From Labyrinthula sp. Ha (taxonomy: Eukaryota; Sar; Bigyra; Labyrinthulida; Labyrinthulaceae), in NCBI GenBank assembly GCA_015227615.1, contig JAALGZ010000007.1, forward strand, positions 186,001 to 250,000: 64,000 nucleotides of DNA, read 5' to 3'. Position numbers and translations under genes: made by a program. Below, piece after piece: positions 33,501-45,676 of the stretch (positions are counted from its first letter, which is position 1; every line of letters begins with the position of its first letter). The notes below the pieces were generated by a model. It searched no databases. It was not told where the DNA came from and saw only the letters and a program-made list of their open reading frames with translations.

Positions 33501-36102
33501 TTTAATATTTCGGTTATTGTTAGCGAATTCCTAAGTATATAGCTAAATTTTATAATACGTTCATCATCTGTAGTTTATGATAATTTAGTTGTAGTTGTTA
33601 TTAACTTCGCATAAGTAGTGTGGATTTGAAGAAAGTTTCGCTCATAAGTGATACTTTATCTCCTGACAAAAATATTATTTCTGGCGTTCCAATAAAATAA
33701 TGGTCTTTCCAGTCACAATGTATTCAATGAAGCAGTAGGTTTTTTGCTTGTTCTTAATGGTATTTGTGTCGTAAAATATAATTAGATTATATTCGTGTAT
33801 GGATTAATCAATATCGAGTGGGTTTAAATAAAGTTAAGAAAACAGGTTTAAAGGTTGAAGGAAACTAAATGTTACTCATAGAATGGCTCTCTCTCTCTCT
33901 CTCTCTCTCTCCTATATCTTGGGAACTATAAAAAATGAAATCAATTAAGAAATTACCGATGAAATTTTAATATTAACTGTCCTATAAAGAAAACAAAGCT
34001 GTAATAATTTCCAGAAACAAAATTAACATTAAAATTTCACTGGAGGATATAGTTAATGTGATATTGGGCAGTTCCAATATTTAGGGATATTTGAGTCAGT
34101 TATATGTAGCATCTCTTTTCAAAAAGATCTAAATAATAGCAGGTAGATCCACCTTATTGGAATATGAAAATAGTTACAATATTTCTTATAATCACAATAA
34201 GTTTTGAGGGCTAGCAAATATCTACAAATATATCCACCTAAAGAGGTACAAGTCCTTGTTCCGTAAAATGGACAAATCTCACAACATATGCTTCCTCCAT
34301 AGAAAATTCAAGAAGAACTTGGCAACCAAAGTTAGCAATACCTAACATATAAATGAATTAAATTAAATACGGAACTTTTTTTTTAATTATGTATATTACC
34401 TTTGATTCATATTCCTTTGAAGCATAACGTAGTTATCAAATGACATAATCTCCTCAATGCAAGCAGTCTCCAACAATCTAAAAATTTGTTGTCATGCTAT
34501 GTGTTTTAATTAATATTCTTCTGCTGAGGATAAGGTTTACGTAGAAAACGTGAATTTAAATATTAATGAGTATATTTTGGGAGTGACTTCATTTAAGTAC
34601 ATTTGCTTAAAAGGTTCAAATCAACCATTTATGATCACAAAGAGAATTAAACTTATAATTAATTAAGCATACTGAAACGCTATATTAGCTTATTTAAAAT
34701 AAAATTTATGGAGCTTTGATTGATTATTGGAATTAAATCGTAAATTCATAGTGGAAATTTAGGAAATGCCTTGTATATATGCATCAACTTAAATTGTGAT
34801 ATCTGTGTTCATATTTGCAACCAATTATATCAGAAACTTTGATCTCTTTGACTCTCAGATGATAAATCAAAGAAAATATTATAACTGAAGACTCGTAAAC
34901 ATTTGACAACAGACTGATTGTGTGCTTAATGAGGAGATTTGAGCTTTCTTCGCTTCAACGGTGAGTTTAAATGTACTGCGTTGTCACTAACAGTTCAGGC
35001 CGCAGAATCATCCTGGAACGATTTTACAAATTAAAAACCAATTTACAGAGAAATGCATTTTTGTTTTTTCTAAGACTAGACTGAGGATGTACTGTAGTGT
35101 TTTCTGGTAGCAGAAAAAAAGACACGTCGTGATGTTAAAATTGAACCCTTATGGAAAAACCTTTATACATGCTTTGGTAAGAATGTTTGACTACTTGAAT
35201 GATAGAGATTAAAATTATGCCATTTGGGAGTTTCTAGCAAGAATACTCTAAGTGATTAAAACTTAAAAACCCTATCTTAATTTACTTATCTAAAAAAAAT
35301 TCTTGATATACTTGCTAATTATTTATAAATTAAACTATTTTATTTTGAGTCTTCTTTATTTGCTGGTATCTAAGCTTAAAAGCTAGAAAATTTCACTGAG
35401 GGCAAATCAATTAACTGCTCTTGCGCACAGTTTTATAATCGTGATTCTTATTCTTGTGACAAATTCCCAATGTAGAATGTTTGAGAAAAACACGTATAAG
35501 TTAATCCAGTCTGATATATTTCAGCAACTTACGTCAAATTTTCCATTTGTATTATTAACAGGGTAGCTCTTTAGCTAAATGTTTTTTTAATTCCGAGAGA
35601 ATGGTCCTGAATTTAACAAACTGATTAAAAAGCAATTCTAAATTTGAAGTTATTTAACTTTAGCTCAAATAGCTTTGAACCTAAATTTTAGTACTGAATG
35701 AAGTGGTAGGTTTCCTACTATAGAAAAATCAATGTCTCTCGCTGGGTCAACTTACTTGACTCCTGATACAAATATTCTCAGGAATGTAATTGGGCAGACA
35801 CCATGGAGCCATATTACTTAAATCAAGAAAACAAATGTTGGAGAAAATACACAAAAAGCTGATCACAAAATAAAGTTGACTAAAAGGTAGCGCGTAAACA
35901 GTAAAATACAAAACAAATAAAATTATTTTGTCTTTTCTTGCTTATTCTACTGGCTCGTCTCGATTTCTAGTACTAATCAAACTTAAGCTTTGAATTTTGG
36001 GTAGACGGACCCGATACAGAAGTAATCGAGTCTTACACCCAATCTCATCCTGGAGATGATGAGCGTCGATTCACAACCATTTCAATATCTTGAGCATTGT
36101 TG
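30592..36102. other. gene desert with a CT microsatellite
   Basis: About 5.5 kb of AT-rich sequence with chance frames only. Apart from the CT run at 33887-33911 and short TA runs (for example near 31828 and 33240), I see no gene or element. Confidence 0.5.
33887..33911 (+). repeat. (CT)12 microsatellite
   Basis: An uninterrupted run of CT dinucleotides of about 25 bp in otherwise non-repetitive intergenic sequence. Confidence 0.97.
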
Positions 36103-36110
36103 GTTGGAGG

Positions 36111-37103
36111 TAGGGTCTTTTACCGTGTTGTGATTCACGATAGTTGACGTTAATTCCCCGATAATTTTTCTTAGCGCTATGCACGCTAAATATAACTGGA
36201 GACATATTGCTAAACGGAGTTACTGTGAAATTAACTGAAGCCGCACTAAGAATAGAGCATAACAGTACGTACAGGTACCATTTTAGGGCTTTCACCAAAC
36301 TTAAAATTTTCTCTTCCTAGTTAAACCCAAAATCCAAAAAGTCGAGATAAAAACTTCTTGAATGAAAAAAAAAGGTGGTGTTAATAGAAACATTATTGGT
36401 TCATATACATGAACAAACAATATTTTGTTATCTGAAAGTTCAAAAGTAGTTGTTTTCTACTTCTTGCAGATTTTACTTAGCTGAACTCTCTGAGAGAAGT
36501 GTTTTTTTGTGAGGGATAATAATGAGATTTGACTAAAAGAAAAAATCAAAGCAAATGAACTAAAACTTTGTTAAAGTAATACTTATTGAGCACAATTTTA
36601 GATTCTTATATCATAAGTTTTCGCTCTCGCCAAGGTATTACCTCTATTTTGTCAGTTTCATTTTCTCCCAGAGAGTTGAATTTGTTCTTTAAAATTATCT
36701 AGAAAAGTTATTTAGAATATTTCGATGCTCTAGGATTTCATTAGGGGTTGAGATTTAGAGAACTTCAAGGGTAAGGTTAGTAGCCATAGGAAGATTCTCA
36801 TACCAAAGAGCTTGCGAATGTTGTTGATTCCATTTTACATTTTATTTTGAGTCAGCTTTTGCTTCATTTTGATTTCTCTAGAGAAAGAAAATAATCAGAA
36901 TATATCATTGAGACATAATTTGTGACATAATATTAGCTGGTTAAGTGATTTTGGGAACATTAAGAGTTATCATGAAAACCGCACTTAAAGGCACTTTCCC
37001 AAAAATTTACGATAGGTTAAGGGTTTCTAAACGTTAATAACGTCAAGTAAATATTGAACATATTTTTGTCGATAGTTAACATTAATCACGATAAGAAGCC
37101 TTA
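36111..37103. mobile_element. internally deleted hAT relative (MITE-like), 993 bp
   Basis: The left end, TAGGGTCTTTTACCG, and the right end, TAAGGCTTCTTATCG when read from the other strand, match the terminal repeats of the hAT element at 3474-7730. The flanks are an 8-bp target duplication with one mismatch: gttggagg (36103-36110) and gttggaag (37104-37111). The left 350 bp resembles 3474-3850, including gataatttttctta and attttctctt. The right 500 bp resembles 7240-7730, including aaggtattacctctatttt and aaggttag. The middle, with the transposase remnant, is absent. This is the pattern of a non-autonomous deletion derivative. Confidence 0.87.
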
Positions 37104-37111
37104 GTTGGAAG

Positions 37112-37955
37112 TAGGTGTAAGGGTTATGAAACAGACGTTAAGAATAAGGGAATGATGGTTCCAAGAATAGAAAATTTTTATATTGAGTAAAAACAAATGT
37201 TTATTTGTGTCAAAACAAAATGCGGATTCTTTAACTTAAATTTTTTTGACATGGCATTGTTTGTCCTGATAATGTTTAGCACGAATGTGCACCCAAGGTT
37301 TTCGTGCCCAGAAGAACATCTTCTCGAGCAGCACCTTATCTTAGAAATAACTATTTCAGCTACAGCGAGAAATTTGGTTATGTAAGTGAGCAAACTTTGA
37401 CATAGGAACCTGCACCTTTCACCAAGAGATGTATCCATAGAAGGTCTATCTACCAGAGCAGCTGCTTCCCCAAGGTTGAACTACTCAGAACTCGCCTCTT
37501 TGACCGTGCTAAATGTGTTTCCTTTATCGACAACCTTTTGAGGTAGTGTATTTTGGTCTCAAAATGTTGTTAAGCCTCACAGAATTATCACAAACAACCA
37601 GGAACCCGTCCCAAACAAAATTATCTATGTTTTTCCATGCCTGATCATCTTTCCCGAGGTATTTTCTCAATGATTTTCTTTTAAATTAATTTAGAGAACT
37701 TAAGGTTTGAAAATATATTCCTTCAATTAAATATCGGAAGTTTTGATTCCTGGGTTAAAAATCTATTTCTTGTTCACTATCTGCATAAATGTGTTATATT
37801 GAAAAATGACATAGATAACTTGTCAAATGTGCCCAAAATAATATCTGTTCGCAACAACCAATCTCGAGAAATTATCTTTTCTCAGTACAATCGAGGGGTA
37901 TATTAGGAAGTTTACTCCGCAGATTGTGTAGGATCAAGAGAAAATTTGAAAAAGA
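37112..37955. other. intergenic, nothing certain
   Basis: About 840 bp between the deleted hAT copy and the MCC beta gene. It should include the latter's promoter. Short frames on both strands near 37178-37438 overlap each other and carry no recognisable motif. Confidence 0.45.
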
Positions 37956-39659
37956 ATGAAAATAATGAGTTCTTTTCAAATATTTAGACATAGTAGAATA
38001 TTTTCTACAAGTGCTGCAGTGTCAAGTATTCCTGCTGCATCAACAATGAGAGAAAGCATAGACAAACTTCAAGTTCTACTAAAACTAAAAACAAACCCGG
38101 GACCAAACATTAAGAAGCATAGCAATAGAGGGAAAATTTATGTAAGGGATAGGATTAATCTCCTAATTGACAAGAACTCACCGTTTCTTGAACTCTCAGC
38201 ATTGGCCGGCCACGAGCTCTATGATGGCATAGACATCCCTTCTGCAGGAATTGTCACAGGTTAATTTTACGTCCAGCTAAAACTTAGGAATTGGAAAAAT
38301 ACATGGTAGATATGCAATGATAGTGGCTAATGATGCTACTGTCAAAGGTGGAACATATTTCCCAATTACCGTCAAAAAACATTTAAGAGCACAGAATATT
38401 GCCAAGAAGCTAAACTTACCATGTGTGTACTTAGTAGATTCTGGAGGAGCATTCTTACCAAAACAAGATGAAGTATTTCCTGATGAGCTACACTTTGGTC
38501 GAATCTTTTATAATCAAGCAAATATGTCTAAACTGGGTATACCGCAGGTTGCTGTGGTCATGGGTTCTTGTACAGCAGGGGGTGCTTATGTCCCTGCAAT
38601 GAGTGACGAGACTGTTATTGTAAAAGGAACTGGAACTATTTTCCTTGCTGGTCCACCTTTGGTATATTTAACTTAATTGTCAAGGTTTAGGTGAAAGCTG
38701 CCACAGGTGAGGTTGTTACCGCCGAAGAACTAGGTGGTGGTGATCTGCATACAAGTAAATCTGGTGTTGCAGATCATTTGGCCGAAAACGATTTTCAAGC
38801 TCTTGAAGTAACCAGAGGTATAATTTCGAGTTTTGATATGCAAATTAATGAGACTGAACCAAAAGTTCTGTTTGATGAACCTAATGTTCCTGGAATTGAA
38901 ATCGAAGATGTTATTCCAAGTGACCAGAAGGTCAACTTTGATATAAGAGATCTTTTTAGTCACATATTCGACCATAAAGATGGAAAAGTTATTTTCCATG
39001 AGTTTAAAGAACGATACGGAGCAACTTTAGTTTGTGGGTTTGTTTCTCTGAGAGGTAGAAAAGTTGGTGTGGTAGCTAATAATGGCATTCTTTTTAATGA
39101 AGCCAGCTTGAAGGGATCCCATTTTGTTCAGCTCTGTGATCAAAGAGATATCCCGCTTTTGTTTCTGCAGAACATAACAGGATTTATGGTCGGAAAACAG
39201 TATGAAGAAGCAGGGATTGCCAAGGATGGGGCTAAGCTGGTGACTGCTGTTAGCTGTACTACTGTTCCAAAAATAACTATGATAATTGGGAATAGTTTTG
39301 GAGCTGGAAATTACGGAATGTGCGGCCGAGCTTATAACCCTGACTTTCTATTCATGTGGCCTAACGCGTACTTGTTTGTTCTTTTTCAATTTAGTAAAAT
39401 TGGCGTAATGGGAGGTGATCAAGCTGCAAATGTGTTAACTGATGTTTCTAACTTAGATGAAGAAAAAAAGCAAAAGATGCAAGAAGAGATAAGAGAGAAA
39501 TTTGAGAAGGAAAGTAGTGCTTTTTATAGTTCGGCGCGATTATGGGATGATGGTGTGATTTTTCCCAAAGACACAAGGGAGGTTCTAGCCTACACATTCG
39601 ATGCAGCCACTGCAAATAGAAAAAAGTCTGAAAAAGGTTTTGGAATATTTAGGATGTAG
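37956..39659 (+). CDS. MCCB: methylcrotonyl-CoA carboxylase beta subunit, mitochondrial
   Basis: Four exons, 37956-38259, 38288-38661, 38691-39367 and 39395-39659, with introns of 28, 29 and 27 nt. The spliced product has 539 residues, close to the usual 540-565. It is the carboxyltransferase half of the biotin enzyme that carboxylates 3-methylcrotonyl-CoA in leucine breakdown. Ser/Arg-rich residues 1-25 ([14 protein letters not shown]) form a mitochondrial presequence. The N-lobe has [20 protein letters not shown] and [23 protein letters not shown] then joins VKAATGE across the second intron. The C-lobe has [12 protein letters not shown] and [16 protein letters not shown]. The third intron is in frame. 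Kept in, it would insert nine odd residues (YLFVLFQFS) into the normal [17 protein letters not shown] core. The biotin-carrying alpha subunit is not in this window. Confidence 0.95.
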
Positions 39660-39998
39660 TTTTACGGGGTTAGTTTACCAAGAAACAAATATTTATTTTC
39701 AGTTATCAAGTTTTGAAGCACTTCTTCTAAATTTCTGGTTAACTCAACTATCTCTTCTTGTAGAATACAGTTAGTTATCCTAAGTTTTCATAGTGGAAAA
39801 GAAATTGCTTCTTAGAGAGAAATACGGCACCCTCTCCATATCTTTCTTCTAGAAGTCTAGTTCTTCTTGTTTTGTACTTCTTCCAAAGGCCAATATGCAT
39901 TATCCACTCATGATCCATAATAAAAAGTTTTCAGCACTAATTATTAAACGACAAATTGACTTATCTATTAACATTAAAACCTCTTAACTGAAGACTAT
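39660..39998. other. convergent intergenic spacer
   Basis: A 339-bp spacer between the stops of MCC beta and the ammonium transporter. It should carry both 3' untranslated regions. I see no gene. Confidence 0.6.
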
Positions 39999-41680
39999 TC
40001 ACTCAGTGTCCTCCCTATGCACTGACCCAATACTTAAGTGCTTAAATATTTTAGGTCCTTTTAGAAACTCTGCTCTTGTTCCAGCTTCCGATCTGGAGTC
40101 TCTAGTCATAGTCTTCGCACTCATGTTGTCCATACTAATCTCATTCTTAGCCCTAAAAGAGCTTCGCAACCTTGACATTTTATGTTGCCCTTCTCCAGCG
40201 TTATAATGAGACTCACCACGTAAGCTATCACTGGAAATTGCTTCCTGGTTTCCGGGGTGAACAGTATTCTCGTTTGGTATCTTTAATCCTTCATCTTCTA
40301 TTAAAACAGGATATGCATATCCGTTGTGATATTTAACGTCTAACCCAACAAGTTGATCCGTTGAACTAACTACTATTCCGTTAAACATGATTTTTAACAA
40401 AAGAAATATGAAAAGTGAAGAGAAAATAGAGAGGCCAATGAGAATGCCTGCAGACCATAGTTGGACAATCAAGTGCTCATATTTGCCGTTCACAAGACCT
40501 TCATCAAGATCAAAAACACCTTGAAGAATAACACCGAGGAAACCTCCCATGCCATGAACAGTGAATGCATCTAGAGGATCATCAATTCTTAGTTTGTGCA
40601 GGACAAAGTAGCTGACAGGAAGAAAAAACAAACCTGCCAATAGTCCAATGATAACTGCACTATAGGAGTCAACAAAAGCAGACGGCCCTGTAATTGCCAC
40701 AAGGCCGGTAAGCATCGAGTTTACAATTGTTGAGACATCATGCTGGTTATATACTTTTGCTGAGTAGATTAGAACCCCTGTTATTGCCGACCCAGCTGAA
40801 AGAAGAGTGTTTAACATTGCAATAGATGCAAGCTCCACACTTCCCGGCCCTAATCCAAGACTACTACCCGCATTGAAGCTAAACCAACCTATATATAGTA
40901 AAAAACCTCCAAGCATAACCAAAATGGTGTTGTGAGGTTTGATAGGTCTTACGGCTCCTTTGAACTCTGATTTCTTCGGATAAAATCTAGATAAGAATAA
41001 AAAAAAAAAATACCTATCGACTCTGGGCCCCAAGAACTTCGCACCTACTAATCCTGCAAATCCACCCTACTTTTTATTCTAAAGTAAAAATATACCAACA
41101 TGTGAACTACTCCAGAACCGGCAAAGTCTTTATAACCATTAGTGGCTAAGAAACCATTTGGATTAAATCCAAGGTGTGCCGCAACAGGATAAACAACACC
41201 CAAGAATATGATACTGAATATTACATACAACTCAAACCTTATTCTGCCCAGGATACATCCTGATACTATTGTCACAGAGGTTACTGCAAATCCAAACTGC
41301 TGAACGAAGAAAGGCATCAGGTCTACATTCGTGCGTGATTGAATAGAAGGCGCAAAAAGCGTCTTGTCGCCTCCAAAAGCTGGTGTAGAGCCTTGAAAGA
41401 TTGCAAAACCACATATAAACCATATTAGACTTCCAAAAATTAAGTCGGATGCATTTTTCATTAAAACTGACTTTACATTTTTGGTTTGTACTGTTCCAGC
41501 TTCAAGCATGGAGAAACCTGTTTGAAGTGAAAGAACACCAATTGCAGTGGAAAGAACCCAAAAACTGTCTATAGAAAATTGAAGACTCTCTCCGTCCTCA
41601 TATAAAAACTGCAATGCTATCAATATTTCCTCTATTCCTTCTTCCGTACAATTCCCAGTTGGAGAAACAGGCGCAGACAT
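39999..41680 (-). CDS. AMT: ammonium transporter (Amt/Mep family)
   Basis: Three exons, 41680-41096, 41066-41014 and 40986-39999, with introns of 29 and 27 nt. The product is 541 residues. About eleven hydrophobic helices are visible. LSLQTGFSMLEAGTVQTKNV is the family's TM1-2 signature, and DFAGSGVVHMLGGFAGLVGA (rebuilt by the first intron) is the Amt signature with the first pore histidine. NTILVMLGGFLLYIGWFSFNAGS and DDPLDAFTVHGMGGFLGVILQGVF carry the GWFSFN strip and the second pore His. The N-terminal 40 residues are extracellular, acidic and carry one Cys. The cytosolic tail of about 100 residues is Ser/Arg-rich and suits phosphoregulation. It imports NH4+/NH3 across the plasma membrane. 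The 27-nt second intron is in frame and would add a Phe-rich insert if read as coding. Confidence 0.95.
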
Positions 41681-43377
41681 GGTTGATGCTAAGGTGTTTC
41701 CTTCAACTAAGAAAGAATATTATAGCAGCAGAAAATATTCAAAAGATATTAAAAAAAGATCTTTGAGTTTTATGTAATGAATCCAATTTGTAAACAGGTT
41801 ATTATGGCCCAGATGTCTTCTATTGTTGTTCACTGTATTTATTGTTAAGAATACTTGGTCTCGCGTCATCACTTCTCGGTATTGGAATGACGACGATAAT
41901 TATCTGTTTAAGACTTACCGACAAGAAGAACTCTGGGCATAAATACTTCTACGCTAATGTAACTTAATTATAGCACTGCCTATAATTTACGGAGGGCAAA
42001 GGTTATCTGCAATGGGGATTATTAAGTAAAGAGGAACTAGACTCTTGGAAGTTTTCTTGGCTGTATGTTGGATTTTCGTACTAGATGAAAGGAAAGTAAA
42101 TCTTGTTTTGAAAAACAATGTAAATCGTTTCTTCTTCTCGGCTTTACATGCGCGATACATCGACATTTGGGGTCACGGAAGTTGATAAAGGTTACCTCCT
42201 GTATTTTCTAATTGATGAGTAATAGTTCTATTTGAAGCTTTAACAGAGAATATAAAGATAGAAAATGAGCTATTTAGCTCATGAGTATTTAGGTTTGTTT
42301 CATAAGTTAAAAATATATTTGTCGCTTTTCATTTTTTTCTCCTGAAGGCTGTGCCTCATCAAAGTCTTAGAGCATCTCACCAATAGATTCAGTGATTTCG
42401 CTTGTTTATTTTATTACCAACCAATTTTTTTAAGTTAAATTTCTTTCTCTCTCTTTCGACATTTGTTCCCAGAAGAATGAATCTCAAGCTCGTTCAAATA
42501 ACTAGAGAGGTGGGAATGTGGCAGGCAAAAATTTTAAGTTTGAGCGCTATGATTATCTTCATTACTGATTAATACGGAGCCATGAGTTCTCTATATATTA
42601 AGTTTTCTGCAAGGCTATACCTCCCTCTGTTTGCGTCGGAGTCTATGAAGTTCAAAATACCCTGCACGGAATTTACACAAATTCATCAGATATGTAGTGA
42701 ATGCCAAAGAAATCTACATCACTGCCACATAGGGCTCTATTTTTATTGAAGAATATTTTTTGATCATTTTTTCCTGTTTATTATTAATATCCAACTATTT
42801 TACTTGATTGTTGAAGATCCTGGAAAAAGAGTTGAAATCCCAAGTCAACTACTAATAACCAGAATAAAAGTCCCATGTTACTTATTGATATTAAGAAAGA
42901 AATTAAGAATCATTTGATTGTTGATTATTTCTATCAATAAATATGTATCAGCCCGCTCACGCGTTGGCCTTGATATTATCTTAACCTTAATCTTGATAAC
43001 ATGTCACTTGTGAAATTACTTAATGTTACGCTAATGTATTAACGATAGAGATGCCTCATATATGTATGATGTCGGCCCATGCTCACTTTTCCTCAACTCA
43101 GCGGAAGTAGGCATGGTTATCAAGATAATGAAAACTTCTCGAGAAGGGTACATGCTGCAAGTCTCTCTCGTTGAGTATGTCTCGGCAGAAAAAAGCTTTT
43201 TCATTCGAAGATAGATGGTTATTATTTATTATACATCAAATCCGAGATACATTTCTCGCAGTGACCCTTCTTGAAAATGTCTTGCTGTCTTGTTAGTGAT
43301 ACCGAGTGGTGTTACTGGGCCATATAGCCATCATATATTTCCCTACCTGTGCCCGGAACAAGGGAAAATCCAAAGAT
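41681..43377. other. intergenic, nothing certain
   Basis: About 1.7 kb upstream of the ammonium transporter, likely holding its promoter. AT-rich, with no element or RNA gene I can support. Confidence 0.45.
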
Positions 43378-43602
43378 ATGAATCATGTTGAGTATCAACA
43401 TTTCATTTACAATTCGTTCACAAGACTTTCACAATATGCTTTACTAAGATTTTGGGAAGCCAACAAAATGACTAATCGTTTCCTGTTGAACCTGGACTTG
43501 TTTAAGGTGGAACCTACAAAGTTGTCGGAACTAGTGAGTTTGCGTGAAGTGAAGAACCTACAGGCTGGGATCCACGAACGGAAAAGAAGGAGACTATTTT
43601 GA
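43378..43602 (+). CDS. small basic protein, unknown (possible gene)
   Basis: A 74-residue frame from ATG 43378 to TGA, with protein-like composition: FTRLSQYALLRFWEANKMTN, then PTKLSELVSLREVKNLQAG and a basic end HERKRRRLF. The frame stays open upstream to 43306, so the start could be earlier or on another exon. It overlaps the last 9 bp of a minus-strand frame, the same tail-to-tail arrangement as TrpRS and the amidohydrolase-family gene. No family recognised. Confidence 0.35.
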   Translation: MNHVEYQHFIYNSFTRLSQYALLRFWEANKMTNRFLLNLDLFKVEPTKLSELVSLREVKNLQAGIHERKRRRLF

Positions 43603-43915
43603 AGTCGTGGTTGATTTGGCATATTTAATCCAAGAATCCTTAAAAAAATTGTAATATTTTTCTTTAGCACAAATCTGCCCAAAATAATCACCGTTTGTTG
43701 TTTCCTGCCTGCGATTTGACTCAATGAAATTTGCTAGTGTCTCTGCTGAATTACTCAACCTACACCTAAGAGTCGCAAACTCAAGATTAGCTGTTTTCCA
43801 TGTAATAAGAAAGACAGAAGTTCTTGACAAAGAACAAGAGTATCGTTTGATGAAATATTTTCAGAATCTTAATAGTTCTAAAAAAACAACAGTTTTTATA
43901 TTTCTCTTTTGACAT
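43594..43915 (-). CDS. small protein, unknown (possible gene)
   Basis: A minus-strand frame ending in TAG at 43594, with a plausible protein sequence (LSNSAETLANFIESN, KEKYYNFFKDSWIKYAKS). A two-exon model, 43915-43816 and 43790-43594, joined by a 25-nt GTC...CAG intron, keeps frame and gives 98 residues. The donor is GTC, unlike the GTA of most introns here, and the first exon is hydrophobic and unconvincing, so only the 3' part is reasonably supported. No family recognised. Confidence 0.3.
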
Positions 43916-45676
43916 GTACATTTTCCACAACTGATAATTAGGTTTTGTTTTAGATGTCATATTTTATCAAATGATATTGTACCACCTGGCCCTGTGACAG
44001 AATCAGCATAAGAAAATTGCTATATTTTTTGTAGTTTGTGCAAGCCATCAGAAAATGAGCTGTGTTACCCTGAAACTCTTCGGGATTATTCAGTTTCCCT
44101 GGAAAGGTCTTACCCTATTTCAAATTTATCTTACTGGAAAGTAATTTTGAGACCATTAATTTGATGACCCATTGACAGTAGACTAAAGTTGTTCTGTTAT
44201 TATACTATTAGCTATATGGCCTCTGAATCACTGGAAAGCTAGCGTGGGAAAGAAGTAGAACTGCGATTAGAAATCTATGGACTGGAGAAAACATAACGGT
44301 ACATCCATAGAATAACAGAAGAGGGTTTGAAAATTTAAAAACTATATAAGCTTAAAGCATCACAGAATCAACGTAAGTGTGGCATATGATCAACATATAA
44401 TATGGTATTTGTGAAATCATCAAAACTCACTCAACTTGACTCGGGAAAACGTCAATGTCAGTCAAAGAAAACTACAAAATGTCAGAACTGATCTGATACA
44501 TCATAATAACTTCAAACAGTACCCCTAGTCGAAACCTAGTGCTACAAAGAGCAGTTCCCAAGACTTGGCAAACGTTTATATTTCACCAAATAACTTACAA
44601 AGAACATAAAGTCCTATCTTCAGAGAGTACAAGAATTTTCATGGACGTACCTGTGGCCTCTGAGGCCTAAACAAGATTGAAGAACATATTACAGTAACCT
44701 AGAACACCAACAGGTTCTCGTATGGTGATCCTTATACAGTGGTTGTTCGCTTACTCTTGCTCATTTAGGGACAAACATTAAATACAGATGATACATTTTA
44801 AGGTAGCTAGTTGCACAACTTTTTCCTCGTCGCAAAAACGGGTCCAATCTACCTAAACAAAGTTGAACGAGACGATGAAGGTGAAGTCTCAAGAAGTAAG
44901 GCTATTTTAATCTTGAAAGGAAGGAAGAACAAAGAACAGTAAATATGTTAACACACAGGATGAAATGTATTATATTAAAAACTTTTATTAACTACTTTCC
45001 CAACTTTGTTAGCTACAGGAAGGTGTCTGAACACTTTTCCTCTGTTTTATTAAAAAAAAGTTGAAATTCTTTCATTAAATATTGATTCAACTGTATAATC
45101 TTGCAAAGATCAACAGCTTCCATATGAAGAGAGGAGAATTATAGTCTTTTGAAATGTTTGGGTAACTCATATGTGTTGATAAATCCTTTCTCCAAACACG
45201 TACCTTACCTATACAATATCTTTTCTAACAATCATTGTTTCAAAAGTTCAGCTATACTTCAAAAAATATCTTGTTGTAATAAATACTATACAGAAATTCG
45301 CTAAAACACTATATTATGATAAAACTGTTGTAGTATAATCTTGATCTATTACCAAGAAAATTACAATAATTTAATTTCCTTAACTCTTGATCGAGACAAA
45401 TATATTCCCGATTAAATTAAACCCGATACACACTTCAAATAGCCATCCCAAGACCTAAAAATTATCTCCTTAATAAAATAAACTGGCTCACTGCAACTAC
45501 TGGGTTATTTACAATACCATTGTCAAATAAAGTGAAAATCTGAAATTAACATCCAGTTCGCATTTCCTTTTATTTCAAATCTCTGCTTATTCCCGGTTGA
45601 AGCTCTTTCACCTTTGATTCGCACAAACAAAATTAAAGTTTAATTTCCAAGCATAGTACTGAATAAAAAAGGGGAA
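43916..45676. other. intergenic, nothing seen
   Basis: About 1.76 kb without a supportable gene. The last few hundred bases are the upstream region of the glutaredoxin-like gene. Confidence 0.5.

Noticed and set aside
39999-40206. Plus-strand frame within the ammonium transporter tail
   Set aside because: It is the antisense shadow of a well-supported gene and has no motif of its own.
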